Below are positions 16,988 through 25,850 of a stretch of DNA of 64,000 nucleotides, in pieces. The translations under genes and the position numbers were made by a program. The notes beneath the pieces were generated by a model. The model was not told where the DNA came from. It worked only from the letters and a program-made list of their open reading frames with translations, and did no database searches. The DNA is from Pseudomonadota bacterium (lineage in GTDB: Bacteria > Pseudomonadota > Gammaproteobacteria > Steroidobacterales > Steroidobacteraceae). The stretch spans positions 1-64,000 of the forward strand of contig QGVD01000007.1 in NCBI GenBank assembly GCA_003242685.1, given 5' to 3'. The first letter of the stretch is position 1. Every line of letters starts with the position of its first letter.

Positions 16988-19146
16988 CGCGCGGGAGCCA
17001 CGGCATCCGCCGCGCGCGGCACGGGCGGCTCATTGCGGCGCACCGTCTGGCGGTCGCGAGCGCGGTCCGTCTGCTCTCCGAGCCTGCCGGCGACCATGTC
17101 GGCCATCACTTCCGTAGCCTGAGCGAGCATCACATCGGGCGGCTCTTCGCCTTCCAGCTCTTCGTTGGACTTGAGCGGCGGGAGCTGCTTCGCCGCGCGC
17201 CGCGCGTTCTCGCGTTCGAGCTGCTCGCGCTCGATACGGGCGCGCTCCTCGCGGCGCTGGGCGAGGTTCAGTGAGACGCTGCGCTGCGAGCGGAGCGCCT
17301 CACGAGCCGCGATGTCCGCCACGTACCAGCGGAAGTCCGGATCCTCGCGCGCACGCAGGTCTTCTTCGAGAGCGAGCGTCTTGATGAGCGGAACCTGGGA
17401 CACCGGACGGAAGGGAACGCTCGCGATGCGATCCCACGGCAGCGCCGCTTCGAGCGCGCTTTCGCCGACCTTCTCAATGTCGATGTCGGAGGGCAGGACG
17501 ATGTCCGGCTCCACGCCGCGATGCTGGGTGCTCTCGCCGGTCACGCGGTAGAACTTGCCGATCGTCACCGTGAGCTGACCGTTGACCGGGCGCTGCGACC
17601 AGCGATCGAGCGGCACCAGGTTCTGCACCGTGCCCTTGCCGAAGGTGCGCTGACCCAGAACGATGCCGCGCCGGTAATCCTGGATGGCGGCCGCGAAGAT
17701 CTCCGACGCCGACGCGCTGTACCGGTTCACGAGAACGGCGAGCGGGCCGTCGTACGCCACGCCGGGCTCCGGATCCTCGAGCACCTCGAGCCGGCCGGTC
17801 GTGTCCTTGAGCTGCACGATGGGACCGCGGTCGATGAAGAGCCCGGTGAGCGCCGTCGCCTCGGGCAGATACCCGCCTCCGTTGTCACGCAGGTCGATGA
17901 TGAGCCCGTCGATCTTCTCCTCCCGCAGCTCGCCGAGGAGACGCCGCACGTCGCGCGTGGTGCTGCGATAGTTCTCGTCGCCCGCGCTCTGTGCAGCGAT
18001 GTCCTGATAGAAGCCCGGAATCTTGATCACGCCGACCTTGAGCGTCTTGCCGTCGCGCTCGATCGTGCGGACTTCCTTCTTCGCCGCCTGTGCCTCGAGC
18101 GTCACCTTGTTGCGGACGAACTCCAGGGTCTTCTCCGGCGTGCCCGGGGCGGCACCTGCGGGCAGAACCTGCAGGCGCACGATCGTGCCGGCCTTGCCGC
18201 GGATGAGCTGCACGACGTCGTCGAGGCGCCAGCCGATCACGTCCGTGAAGGCTCCGTCGCGGCCCTGGCCCACGGCGGTGATGCGGTCGTTCGTGTTGAG
18301 CGTGCCCGCCACGGCCGCAGGTCCGCCCTCGATGACGCTCATGACCGTGACATAGTCGTCCACGAGCTGGAGCGACGCACCGATGCCCTCGTAGTTGAGG
18401 CTCATCTGGATGCGGTACTCCTCGGAATTGCGCGGCGAGAAGTAGCTCGAGTGCGGATCGAACGTCCGCGCGTACGCGTTCATCAGGTTCTCGAACACGT
18501 CCTCGGCCGTCAGCTGATCGATGCGCTTGAGCACGCGCTCATAGCGCTTGCGCAGCACCTCCACGGCCTCGGGCCACTCCTTGCCGGTGAGCAGCAGCGA
18601 GAGCGCATCGTTCTTCACGCGCTTGCGCCACAGCTCGTTCATCTCGGCTTCGCTCGCGATCCACGGCTCGCCTTCGCGATCGAACTGGAACGACTCGTTC
18701 ACCGTCCAGTCGGGCTCCGTCTTGAGCAGCTCGATCGCGTTGCGCATGCGCTCGCGGTTGCGCTGCTGGAAGCGCGCGAAGATGTAGAACGCGGGCTCGA
18801 GGTCGCCGCTGCGGATCATGTCGTCGAACCGCAGCTTCCACTGCTCGAACTCGGCGATGTCGCTCGCGAGGAAGTAGCTGCGCTGACCGTCGAGGAACTT
18901 GAGGTAGCGCTCGAAAACCTCGGCCGAGAGCTTGTCGTCGATGGAGGCGCGGCGATAATGGGCCTGTTCGAGGATCGCGCCGACGCGCCGTGCGATGTCA
19001 CGCTGGCGTTCCGTCGGGGCGATGGCGCCCGGGGGCAGCATCGAGGTGCCCGCAGGCACCTGTGAGGAGCTCGCGAGTGCGAGCACCATGACTGCCAGGA
19101 CCGAGGTAGCGAACCAGCCGGAAGGGCGGTGGAGAGACTTCGGCAT
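16984..19146 (-). CDS. prc: Tail-specific (C-terminal processing) periplasmic protease, S41A
   Basis: 720 residues from ATG 19146 (MPKSLHRPSGWFATSVLAV), with a signal peptide over about 1-30. In order: an N-terminal helical domain (about 45-220), a PDZ domain (about 225-330, ITAVGQG), the S41 catalytic domain, and the C-terminal DUF3340-like domain. The catalytic Ser is in RYSASASEIFAAA (about 475) and the Lys in FGKGTVQN (about 500). Prc/Tsp trims the C-terminus of penicillin-binding protein 3 and degrades the endopeptidase MepS with NlpI. The length is near that of Prc (E. coli 682), and the C-terminal Arg-rich tail is a little longer. Confidence 0.95.
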   Translation of the reverse strand: MPKSLHRPSGWFATSVLAVMVLALASSSQVPAGTSMLPPGAIAPTERQRDIARRVGAILEQAHYRRASIDDKLSAEVFERYLKFLDGQRSYFLASDIAEFEQWKLRFDDMIRSGDLEPAFYIFARFQQRNRERMRNAIELLKTEPDWTVNESFQFDREGEPWIASEAEMNELWRKRVKNDALSLLLTGKEWPEAVEVLRKRYERVLKRIDQLTAEDVFENLMNAYARTFDPHSSYFSPRNSEEYRIQMSLNYEGIGASLQLVDDYVTVMSVIEGGPAAVAGTLNTNDRITAVGQGRDGAFTDVIGWRLDDVVQLIRGKAGTIVRLQVLPAGAAPGTPEKTLEFVRNKVTLEAQAAKKEVRTIERDGKTLKVGVIKIPGFYQDIAAQSAGDENYRSTTRDVRRLLGELREEKIDGLIIDLRDNGGGYLPEATALTGLFIDRGPIVQLKDTTGRLEVLEDPEPGVAYDGPLAVLVNRYSASASEIFAAAIQDYRRGIVLGQRTFGKGTVQNLVPLDRWSQRPVNGQLTVTIGKFYRVTGESTQHRGVEPDIVLPSDIDIEKVGESALEAALPWDRIASVPFRPVSQVPLIKTLALEEDLRAREDPDFRWYVADIAAREALRSQRSVSLNLAQRREERARIEREQLERENARRAAKQLPPLKSNEELEGEEPPDVMLAQATEVMADMVAGRLGEQTDRARDRQTVRRNEPPVPRAADAVAPAR

Positions 19147-19216
19147 CGTTGCTCGCAATTTCACAGAGCTTTGCATGCAAGGCTAGAGCGCGCGGTCCTC
19201 TGCATCAAGTACATTA

Positions 19217-19258
19217 GTCCGAAGTGCTCACCCTGCAGTCCGAAGTGCTCATCCTGCA
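19217..19258 (+). repeat. Two 21-bp tandem repeats
   Basis: The unit GTCCGAAGTGCTCAYCCTGCA occurs twice head to tail (19217-19237 and 19238-19258), differing at one base (C/T). It lies in the divergent gap between prc and the small membrane protein gene, 15 bp before the latter's start. It could be an operator for tandem binding or a chance duplication. Confidence 0.7.
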
Positions 19259-19273
19259 CGTCCGTTCGTCAGA

Positions 19274-19561
19274 ATGCGCCCGCTGACCGTCCTGATCGGC
19301 ATCGTGATGGGCTCGTCGGTCTCCCTGGCCGTCGGGCTGGTGCTGACGTGGGTCGTTTTCCTGTTCCTGCCGGAGTACTCCGACCGTCTGGCGCCGGAGC
19401 GCGCGCCCTTGGCGCAGGCCATCGGCATCTTCACCCTGCTGGCCGCCGTGGCGGTCCTGAGCTTCTATGGGGACCTGCGACGCCGCCCCTGGCGAACCGC
19501 GGCCCACCTGGCCCTCGTGGGTGCCCTGGCGCTCGCGGTCTGGACCTACTGGCCGCGCTGA
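19274..19561 (+). CDS. Small three-helix membrane protein, unknown
   Basis: 95 residues, ATG 19274. Three hydrophobic segments are visible at about 5-33, 48-66 and 76-93, with basic residues (DLRRRPWR) between the second and third. I do not recognise a family. It is monocistronic, with a 21-bp tandem repeat just upstream, and converges on another very short gene. Codon positions look coding (G/C-biased third positions) and the hydrophobic pattern is unlikely by chance. Confidence 0.6.
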   Translation: MRPLTVLIGIVMGSSVSLAVGLVLTWVVFLFLPEYSDRLAPERAPLAQAIGIFTLLAAVAVLSFYGDLRRRPWRTAAHLALVGALALAVWTYWPR

Positions 19562-19640
19562 GCCGGCAGGCGTCACGGAAGCTTCCGGCAGCCCGGCAGG
19601 CCGGTCGTGTTCCAGCCCGAGCCTGCTTGCCGGGCACCGA

Positions 19641-19853
19641 TCAGACGGAGCCGCGACGCCGTCCGAGCAGAGTCTTCCAGCGGCCGCTCGTGCTGGAGTT
19701 GTAGGGGTCGTAGCCCTGGCTCTCGTTCGAGGCGGTGTACTCGTCGAGCAGAGCGAGTGTGACGCGGCTCAGGCCGTTCGACCGGGCTTCTTCTTCGGGT
19801 GGGGTGCCTGCGGGTATCGGTCTGCCCGCGGCTCCCCGGGTGGGGTCCTTCAT
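19641..19853 (-). CDS. Small conserved-looking protein, unknown
   Basis: 70 residues. The sequence is hydrophilic and not of the Arg/Ala/Pro-rich type made by shadow frames: it has LSRVTLALLDEYTASNESQG, then GYDPYNSS and a basic tail GRWKTLLGRRRGSV. Short proteins with a YDPYD/N motif are common hypothetical genes in gammaproteobacteria, as far as I recall. No membrane segment or metal motif is present. It converges on the 19274 gene. Confidence 0.55.
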   Translation of the reverse strand: MKDPTRGAAGRPIPAGTPPEEEARSNGLSRVTLALLDEYTASNESQGYDPYNSSTSGRWKTLLGRRRGSV

Positions 19854-19967
19854 CGATTCGTTCTTCTGATGGTCGTTATCGTTGTTTCGCGAAGCATGTC
19901 ACATTCGCGAGCCCTCCACCTGTGAAGGGCTTCACAGTCCTCCGGAAGTGTCACGCAGCGACGGGTT

Positions 19968-20267
19968 TCAGTCTTCGGCCGGCGCGGTACGGCGGAGGAC
20001 GTACATCACGCCGCGGATGAACTGCGTCAGGACGTAGGGACCGAGCGCCACGATCCAGAATGCGGGCGAACCGCCTGCCAGCCCTGAAAGGAAGTCGGCG
20101 AAGAGTGCCGCCATTCCGCCGTTGTCGTAAGGACCGAGGATGAGCTGACCCACGAACCAGATCAGCAGCGGCAGGACGAGGACTCCGCACAGCAGAGCGA
20201 GAGCGAGGATCAGCAGCTCGCGGCGGACGGGCGACTGCGCGGTGAGAAGGCTGCGGGCGTCGTTCAT
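19968..20267 (-). CDS. Small two- to three-helix membrane protein, unknown
   Basis: 99 residues from ATG 20267 (MNDARSLLTAQSPVRREL); longer in-frame extensions run into the divergent oxidoreductase gene and are rejected. Hydrophobic segments lie at about 17-44 and 68-92 with a short Gly-rich stretch between them. The C-terminus (LRRTAPAED) is probably cytosolic. The family is unknown to me. It is divergent from the Gfo/Idh gene across a 72-bp gap. Confidence 0.65.
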   Translation of the reverse strand: MNDARSLLTAQSPVRRELLILALALLCGVLVLPLLIWFVGQLILGPYDNGGMAALFADFLSGLAGGSPAFWIVALGPYVLTQFIRGVMYVLRRTAPAED

Positions 20268-20339
20268 CGTGCTCAATCGGCGGTTCCTCGGCTGTGCCTG
20301 GCCGGGCGGAGCCGGCCGACGCGGGCATAATACCGTGTC

Positions 20340-21329
20340 ATGGAAACCATCAGAGCCGCCGTGATCGGCGTGGGTTATCTGGGGCGCTTCCACGCGCAGA
20401 AGTACGCCGCAGCGGCAGGCTGTGAGCTCGTCGCCGTGGTGGATCCCCGCGACGAGACGCGTTCCGCCGTCGGCGCGGAGCTGGGCGTACGTGCGGTATC
20501 GGATCATCGGGAGCTTCTCGGCAAGGTGGACGCGGTGAGCGTCGTGACGCCGACGCCGGCGCATTACGCGATCACGCGCGATTTCCTCGAGGCGGGCGCC
20601 CACGTGCTCGTCGAGAAACCCATCACCGATACGCCCGAGCAGGCCCGCGAGCTCATCGAGCTGGCGAGGCGCAAGGGACGCATCCTGCAGGTAGGGCACC
20701 TCGAGCGCTTCAATGCCGCGATCCTCGCTGCCGAGCCGTACCTGCGCGCACCGCGCTTCATCGAGTGTCACCGGCTCGCGCCGTACCGGGAGCGCGGCAC
20801 GGACGTCAACGTCGTCCTGGATCTCATGATCCACGACATCGACATCGTGCAGACGATCGTCGGCGCGCCCATCGCCTCGATCGACGCGATCGGAACGCCG
20901 GTGTTCTCCGACGAGATCGACATCGCGAACGCGCGCATCCGGTTCGAGAACGGCTGCGTGGCGAACGCCACGGCGAGCCGCGTCAGCCTCAAGACCGAGC
21001 GCAAGCTCCGGATCTTCGAGGACGAGGCTTACCTCTCCATCGACCTGCAGCAGAAGATCCTCACCCTGATCCGCAAGAAGCCCGGCGGCGTGCTCGAGCC
21101 CGGCCAGCTTCCGGTCACGATCGAGGAGCGCAGCTTCGATCAGGGGGACGCGCTGAAGGCGGAGATCGAGTCGTTCCTGGACTGCATCCGCACCGGTCGC
21201 GAGCCGATCGTGCCCGGGGAGGCAGGGCTGCGGGCCCTCGAGACTGCGATGCGCATCACGGAGCAGGTGCAGCAGGGGCTGCGGAGGGGCGGGCAGACCG
21301 GGTACCCGGGGCCGGCCGCCTCGACCTGA
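20340..21329 (+). CDS. Gfo/Idh/MocA family NAD(P)-dependent oxidoreductase (GnnA-like)
   Basis: 329 residues. The N-terminal Rossmann fold starts IRAAVIGVGYLGRFHAQKY (GxGxxG). The family lysine motif VLVEKPITDT lies at about 92-101, and DLMIHDIDIVQTIVG carries the substrate-side His-Asp pair near 165. The wording GHLERFNAAI and HRLAPYRERGTDVNVV resembles UDP-GlcNAc 3-dehydrogenases (GnnA) that make 3-amino sugars for lipid A. No GnnB aminotransferase lies beside it, so this substrate is a suggestion only. A CATAAT box sits about 10 bp before the ATG, which would give a very short leader. Confidence 0.85.
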   Translation: METIRAAVIGVGYLGRFHAQKYAAAAGCELVAVVDPRDETRSAVGAELGVRAVSDHRELLGKVDAVSVVTPTPAHYAITRDFLEAGAHVLVEKPITDTPEQARELIELARRKGRILQVGHLERFNAAILAAEPYLRAPRFIECHRLAPYRERGTDVNVVLDLMIHDIDIVQTIVGAPIASIDAIGTPVFSDEIDIANARIRFENGCVANATASRVSLKTERKLRIFEDEAYLSIDLQQKILTLIRKKPGGVLEPGQLPVTIEERSFDQGDALKAEIESFLDCIRTGREPIVPGEAGLRALETAMRITEQVQQGLRRGGQTGYPGPAAST

Positions 21330-21370
21330 GCGGGCTTGAATTCGTCCCGTGCCGCTCCAGATAACGCGGC

Positions 21371-22078
21371 ATGGACACGCAACTGGTCACACTTGTCGGT
21401 CCCCGGTCTGCCGTCGAGCTCGACCTCATTGCGGATCTGATCTGCCCCTGGTCGTTCCTCGGGAAGCGCAGCCTCGAGCGGGCGCTGGCCAACCTGATCG
21501 GCGCGCCGGTCCGTCCGCTGCGCTGGCATGGTCTGCCCCTGCAGGAGGTGCGTGAGGGCCAGCAGATCGCCTGGCGTGACCATCTCGCGAAACGCCTCCC
21601 CTGGGGCGTCACGCCGGAGTACGCCGAGCGTTCCCTCCGCGAGGCCGGCCGCGCGCTCGGAATCCAGTTCGATTTCGACCGCCTGCGCACCGTGCCCGAT
21701 ACCCGCGAAGCGCATCGCCTGGTGAAGCTCGCGGGTCGGGAGGGGCGTCAGGGAGACGTCGTCGACGCGCTCTTCAGCGCCTTCTTCGAGCAGGGCCGCG
21801 ACATCGGCGACGTCGGGGTGCTCCAGGACGTGGCCCGCGAATGCGGCCTCAGCGCCGACACGCTCGCGGCGTTCGCGGATCCTGCAGAGGGGCGCGAGGA
21901 GGTCATCGCCGAGGAGAAGCGTCTGCGGGGCTTCGGCGTGGTGGGCACGCCCAATCTGCTCATCAACGGGCGCATCCTCGTGCCCGGGCCTGCGGACGTC
22001 TCGACGTACCTGCAGGCACTCGACCAGGCGCTCTTTCCCGAGCTGCCCCTCCGCGAGGACAAGCGGCGGCTTCACTGA
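21371..22078 (+). CDS. DsbA-family (FrnE-like) oxidoreductase with CPWS motif
   Basis: 235 residues with a thioredoxin fold interrupted by a helical domain. The active-site region DLICPWSFLGKRSLERAL is near residues 23-40. FrnE/DsbA-like relatives have CPWC there; the second cysteine is Ser28 here, leaving C25 alone. The cis-proline loop is VVGTPNLLIN near 195. There is no signal peptide, so it acts in the cytosol, perhaps as a monothiol, glutathione-linked enzyme or isomerase of the 2-hydroxychromene-2-carboxylate isomerase/GST-kappa type. The neighbours are metabolic and give no clear substrate. Confidence 0.8.
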   Translation: MDTQLVTLVGPRSAVELDLIADLICPWSFLGKRSLERALANLIGAPVRPLRWHGLPLQEVREGQQIAWRDHLAKRLPWGVTPEYAERSLREAGRALGIQFDFDRLRTVPDTREAHRLVKLAGREGRQGDVVDALFSAFFEQGRDIGDVGVLQDVARECGLSADTLAAFADPAEGREEVIAEEKRLRGFGVVGTPNLLINGRILVPGPADVSTYLQALDQALFPELPLREDKRRLH

Positions 22079-22178
22079 CGGCGCCTCATGAATCCGCCGG
22101 ACGTTCGAACTCGAGACGTCCGGCGCGCTACCCTTCGTTCTCATCGATTCGAGCCGCTCGAGGAGCGCAGGAGCCGCC

Positions 22179-23099
<921 letters not shown>

Positions 23100-23136
23100 G
23101 CGAGCCGCACCGAAGGGACAGCCGAGGCTGGAAAGC

Positions 23137-23835
23137 TCAGCCAGGGTTCTGACGCCGCAGCCACTCGCGGGCGTCCTTCAGGTCCTGCACGAAGCGGCCG
23201 TATTCCGCGCGCCGCTGCGCCTCTTCCGGCAGACGCAGCAGATAAGACGGATGGATCGTCACCCAGACGTGAGCGCTCGTCGTGAGCGGCATCGGCGTGC
23301 CGCGCAGGTGCGAGACCGTCACCGGTCTGCCGAGGAGGCTCCGTGCGGCAGTCGCGCCCAGCGCGATGATGAGCGTCGGATCGACGAGCCTCAGCTCCTC
23401 TTCGAGCCACCAGTGGCATGCCCTGATCTCGCCGACCGAGGGCTTCACGTGCAGGCGCCGCTTGCCGCGGAGCTGATACTTGAAGTGCTTGACCGCGTTC
23501 GTGACGAAAACTTCGTCGCGTCCGATCCCCGCGTCCTGGAGGGCGCGATCGAGCACGGCGCCGGCAGGTCCGGCGAACGGATGACCGGACTCGTCTTCCA
23601 CGTCGCCGGGCGCTTCGCCGACCAGCATGAGCGGCGCAGGCGACGCGCCTTCGCCCGGAACCCCCTGTGTCGCCGCCCTCCAGAGTGCGCAGCGGCGGCA
23701 GGCGTTCACCGCCTCACGCAGCTCATCCAGCGAGGTGAGGGTACGGGTTCCGTCAGTCGCGCCGCCGGGCGGCACGTCGCGACCGACGCGACCGACGTGC
23801 CGCCCGGCATCCGTGGAATCACGCGGTCCGGCCAT
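23137..23835 (-). CDS. udgX: UdgX-type uracil-DNA glycosylase
   Basis: 232 residues, ATG 23835. It belongs to the family 4-related uracil-DNA glycosylases: motif GEAPGDVED with PFAGPAG at 73-92 and HPSYLLR near 195. Between them lies VTNAVKHFKY followed by GKRRLH (124-129). This KRRxH loop marks UdgX of mycobacteria, where the His attacks the sugar and leaves the enzyme covalently bound to the abasic site; here that is H129. Only three cysteines exist (C46, C49, C140), so one iron-sulfur cluster ligand of the usual four cysteines is missing or replaced. It is a monocistronic gene among unrelated genes. Confidence 0.88.
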   Translation of the reverse strand: MAGPRDSTDAGRHVGRVGRDVPPGGATDGTRTLTSLDELREAVNACRRCALWRAATQGVPGEGASPAPLMLVGEAPGDVEDESGHPFAGPAGAVLDRALQDAGIGRDEVFVTNAVKHFKYQLRGKRRLHVKPSVGEIRACHWWLEEELRLVDPTLIIALGATAARSLLGRPVTVSHLRGTPMPLTTSAHVWVTIHPSYLLRLPEEAQRRAEYGRFVQDLKDAREWLRRQNPG

Positions 23836-23909
23836 CGAGGCATTCCCGAAGCGCTCACTGCTGTCTCAATGGTCCGGAACCGCACTGAGTTCCGCAGCCC
23901 GCGCCGCGG

Positions 23910-24389
23910 CTAGAGCCCGAGCTCGCTCAGACCCGGGTGATCGTCGGGCCGCCGGCCGAGCGGCCAGCGGAACTTGCGCTCGCTCTCCTTGATGGGAAGG
24001 TCGTTGATGCTCGCGTACCGCCTGCGCATCAGTCCGTTCTCGTCGAACTCCCAGTTCTCGTTCCCGTAGGAACGGAACCAGTTGCCGGAATCGTCGTGCC
24101 ACTCGTACGCGAATCTCACGGCGATGCGGTTGCCCTCGAAGGCCCACAGCTCCTTGATGAGCCTGTAGTCGAGCTCGCGCGCCCACTTGCGCCTGAGGAA
24201 CTCGATGATCTGCTGCCGCCCGCGCGGGAACTCCGCGCGGTTGCGCCATTCGCTGTCGATCGTGTACGCGAGCGCGACGCGCTCGGGATCGCGGGTGTTC
24301 CACGCGTCTTCGGCCATGCGGACCTTCTGCGTGGCCGTCTCGCGCGTGAAGGGCGGGAACGGAGGACGGGCTTCGACCTGTGTGCTCAT
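23910..24389 (-). CDS. SnoaL/NTF2-like protein (DUF1348)
   Basis: 159 residues, ATG 24389. The sequence follows the DUF1348 pattern: KVRMAEDAWNTRDPERVALAYT, then SEWRNRAEFPRGR and FLRRKWARELDYRLIKELWA, then FAYEWHDDSGNWFRSYGNEN and a C-terminal INDLPIKESERKFRWPLGRR. The fold is an NTF2-like cone. Its enzymatic role is not established in bacteria. It stands alone between udgX and the divergent EF-hand gene. Confidence 0.85.
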   Translation of the reverse strand: MSTQVEARPPFPPFTRETATQKVRMAEDAWNTRDPERVALAYTIDSEWRNRAEFPRGRQQIIEFLRRKWARELDYRLIKELWAFEGNRIAVRFAYEWHDDSGNWFRSYGNENWEFDENGLMRRRYASINDLPIKESERKFRWPLGRRPDDHPGLSELGL

Positions 24390-24546
24390 GTGCGGATTCC
24401 CTCTTCCGATTGAACGGCTCGCGGTAAGCCTCGTGGGATTCTAGCGGTGCGCTTCGTGACCGCCGAAACGGTGACTCGGCAGTGCGTGCCGCAGGGCACG
24501 TCTTTCGCTACGTGTGGCGTATCGACCGCTTCTGGAGGTTCGATCG

Positions 24547-24846
24547 ATGATCGAGCATCATGATGTGGACGACGCCGTCACCCGGCCGGACGGCTCGGAT
24601 CGCAGCCGGGTGATCGCGCCGAGCGCAGACGAGCTGCGCGAGCTGGAGGACCGTTTCCACGCCTGCGACGCCGACGGCGACGAGCGCATCGCTTTCAGCG
24701 AGTTCGAGCGGCTGCTCGAGATCGCCGGAGTGAAGCTCACCGACGAGGAGGAGCGTCGCGCGTGCTTTTCCGAGATCGACCTCAACCGCGACGGCGAGAT
24801 CGACTTCGGCGAGTTCACCGACTGGTGGATCAGGCGTCCCTCCTGA
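24547..24846 (+). CDS. Small EF-hand calcium-binding protein
   Basis: 99 residues from ATG 24547, preceded by GGAGG. Two canonical 12-residue EF-hand loops are present: DADGDERIAFSE (41-52) and DLNRDGEIDFGE (78-89). Asp/Asn stand at positions 1, 3 and 5 and Glu at 12, with flanking helices about 28-40, 52-60, 65-77 and 88-95. There is no signal peptide or membrane segment, so it is a cytosolic calmodulin-like pair that should bind two Ca2+. The N-terminal 25 residues are acidic and poorly structured. A small helical protein gene follows within 30 bp. The target is unknown. Confidence 0.85.
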   Translation: MIEHHDVDDAVTRPDGSDRSRVIAPSADELRELEDRFHACDADGDERIAFSEFERLLEIAGVKLTDEEERRACFSEIDLNRDGEIDFGEFTDWWIRRPS

Positions 24847-24873
24847 CGGGTGGTGCACGGACGAGGTGGCCGA

Positions 24874-25092
24874 ATGACCAGGATCCAGCGCGAAGATTTC
24901 TACGAGGTCCTCGAGCAGCTCGCACAGGAGCTGGCTCCGCTTCAGCGCTCCGAGGAAGCGGCGCTCAGGCGTCTGCTGAGCGCACCGCCGGCGGAGCGCG
25001 AACGCCTCCTCGAGGAATACCTGGCGGTTCTCGCGCTGACCGAAGGCTGCATCGAAAGACGCAGGCGCTTCCTCGAGTCGTACAGACCCTGA
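24874..25092 (+). CDS. Small helical protein, unknown
   Basis: 72 residues from ATG 24874 (MTRIQREDFYEVLEQ); a GTG at 24850 would add eight residues. The protein is almost all amphipathic helix, Glu/Leu/Arg-rich (LAQELAPLQRSEEAALRRLL, RERLLEEYLAVLALTEGC). It lies 27 bp after the EF-hand gene and is probably in its transcript. I recognise no family. A role as the partner of the EF-hand protein is only suggested by adjacency. Confidence 0.55.
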   Translation: MTRIQREDFYEVLEQLAQELAPLQRSEEAALRRLLSAPPAERERLLEEYLAVLALTEGCIERRRRFLESYRP

Positions 25093-25325
25093 GCTTCGAC
25101 CGCCACATCTGCGCCGCGAGCCCGCTCATCCGCAGAGGCGGAGGATATGCCGCCGTTCCGTGCGGGCGGGCTGAGCACGTCCTCGTGACGGCCGTTCATG
25201 GAGGCCAGACGCAGGTGAGGCCGTCTGCGCGGGCATCCGGTTCCTGAGATTGACTTCCATGGCGCCGTACGCGTCGAGCACGGTCGCATCCCGGGTATTG
25301 CGGGCGAGATCGCGGACGTCCTGCG
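25093..25325. other. Intergenic region, no feature seen
   Basis: 233 bp between the helical protein gene and the convergent cytochrome c gene. Open frames here are fragmentary and Arg/Ala-rich; I see no RNA gene, repeat or clear terminator. Confidence 0.5.
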
Positions 25326-25850
25326 TCAGCCACGGGGCACCCTGACGACAGGGGTTTGCGGAGGCTCGCCGGGCGGCAGATGGGCGGGCGCGGGCACGCC
25401 TTCCGGTCCGAGCGAGCGCACGAAGTGATAGATCGCGAGGAGATCCTCGTCGCTCATGTCGCGCAGTGCGAACCAAGGCATGGGAGGGCGCATCGGCCGC
25501 CGTGCGACTTCCAGCCACTGCTGCGCCGTGATGTCGCGTACGAGGAGCCGCAGGTTCGGCGGATACGTCGTGCCCCATGGACCGTGCCAGCCGATCCGAT
25601 CGCCCACGAGCCACTGCGATTCGGCGACTCTCCCGGCGCTCGCGGTGTAACCGGGTGTGTGACAGTCGTTGCAGCCGGTGATCTTCACGAGATAGCGGCC
25701 GTGTTCGACCGTCGAATCGTCTGCGGCGATGTCAGTGACCAGGGCGCGCTCACCGATGCGCACGGCGAACACGATCGGCGCCGACGAAAGAGCGGTGAGT
25801 GCGATCGCACCCGCCGCGCAGAGTGCGCGATTGCGGAGATGACTCATCAT
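25326..25850 (-). CDS. Monoheme c-type cytochrome
   Basis: 174 residues from ATG 25850 (MMSHLRNRALCAAG), with a signal peptide or membrane anchor over about 5-30. One heme site CNDCH lies near residue 60. A Met-rich segment (RRPMRPPMPWFALRDM) should supply the distal ligand, and the C-terminal helix is EDLLAIYHFVRSLG. The last 20 residues are proline-rich. It is exported and likely passes electrons in the periplasm; the partner is unknown. It is divergent from the ECF sigma gene over a 315-bp gap. In-frame extension to 25982 has no signal-like sequence and is rejected. Confidence 0.85.
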   Translation of the reverse strand: MMSHLRNRALCAAGAIALTALSSAPIVFAVRIGERALVTDIAADDSTVEHGRYLVKITGCNDCHTPGYTASAGRVAESQWLVGDRIGWHGPWGTTYPPNLRLLVRDITAQQWLEVARRPMRPPMPWFALRDMSDEDLLAIYHFVRSLGPEGVPAPAHLPPGEPPQTPVVRVPRG

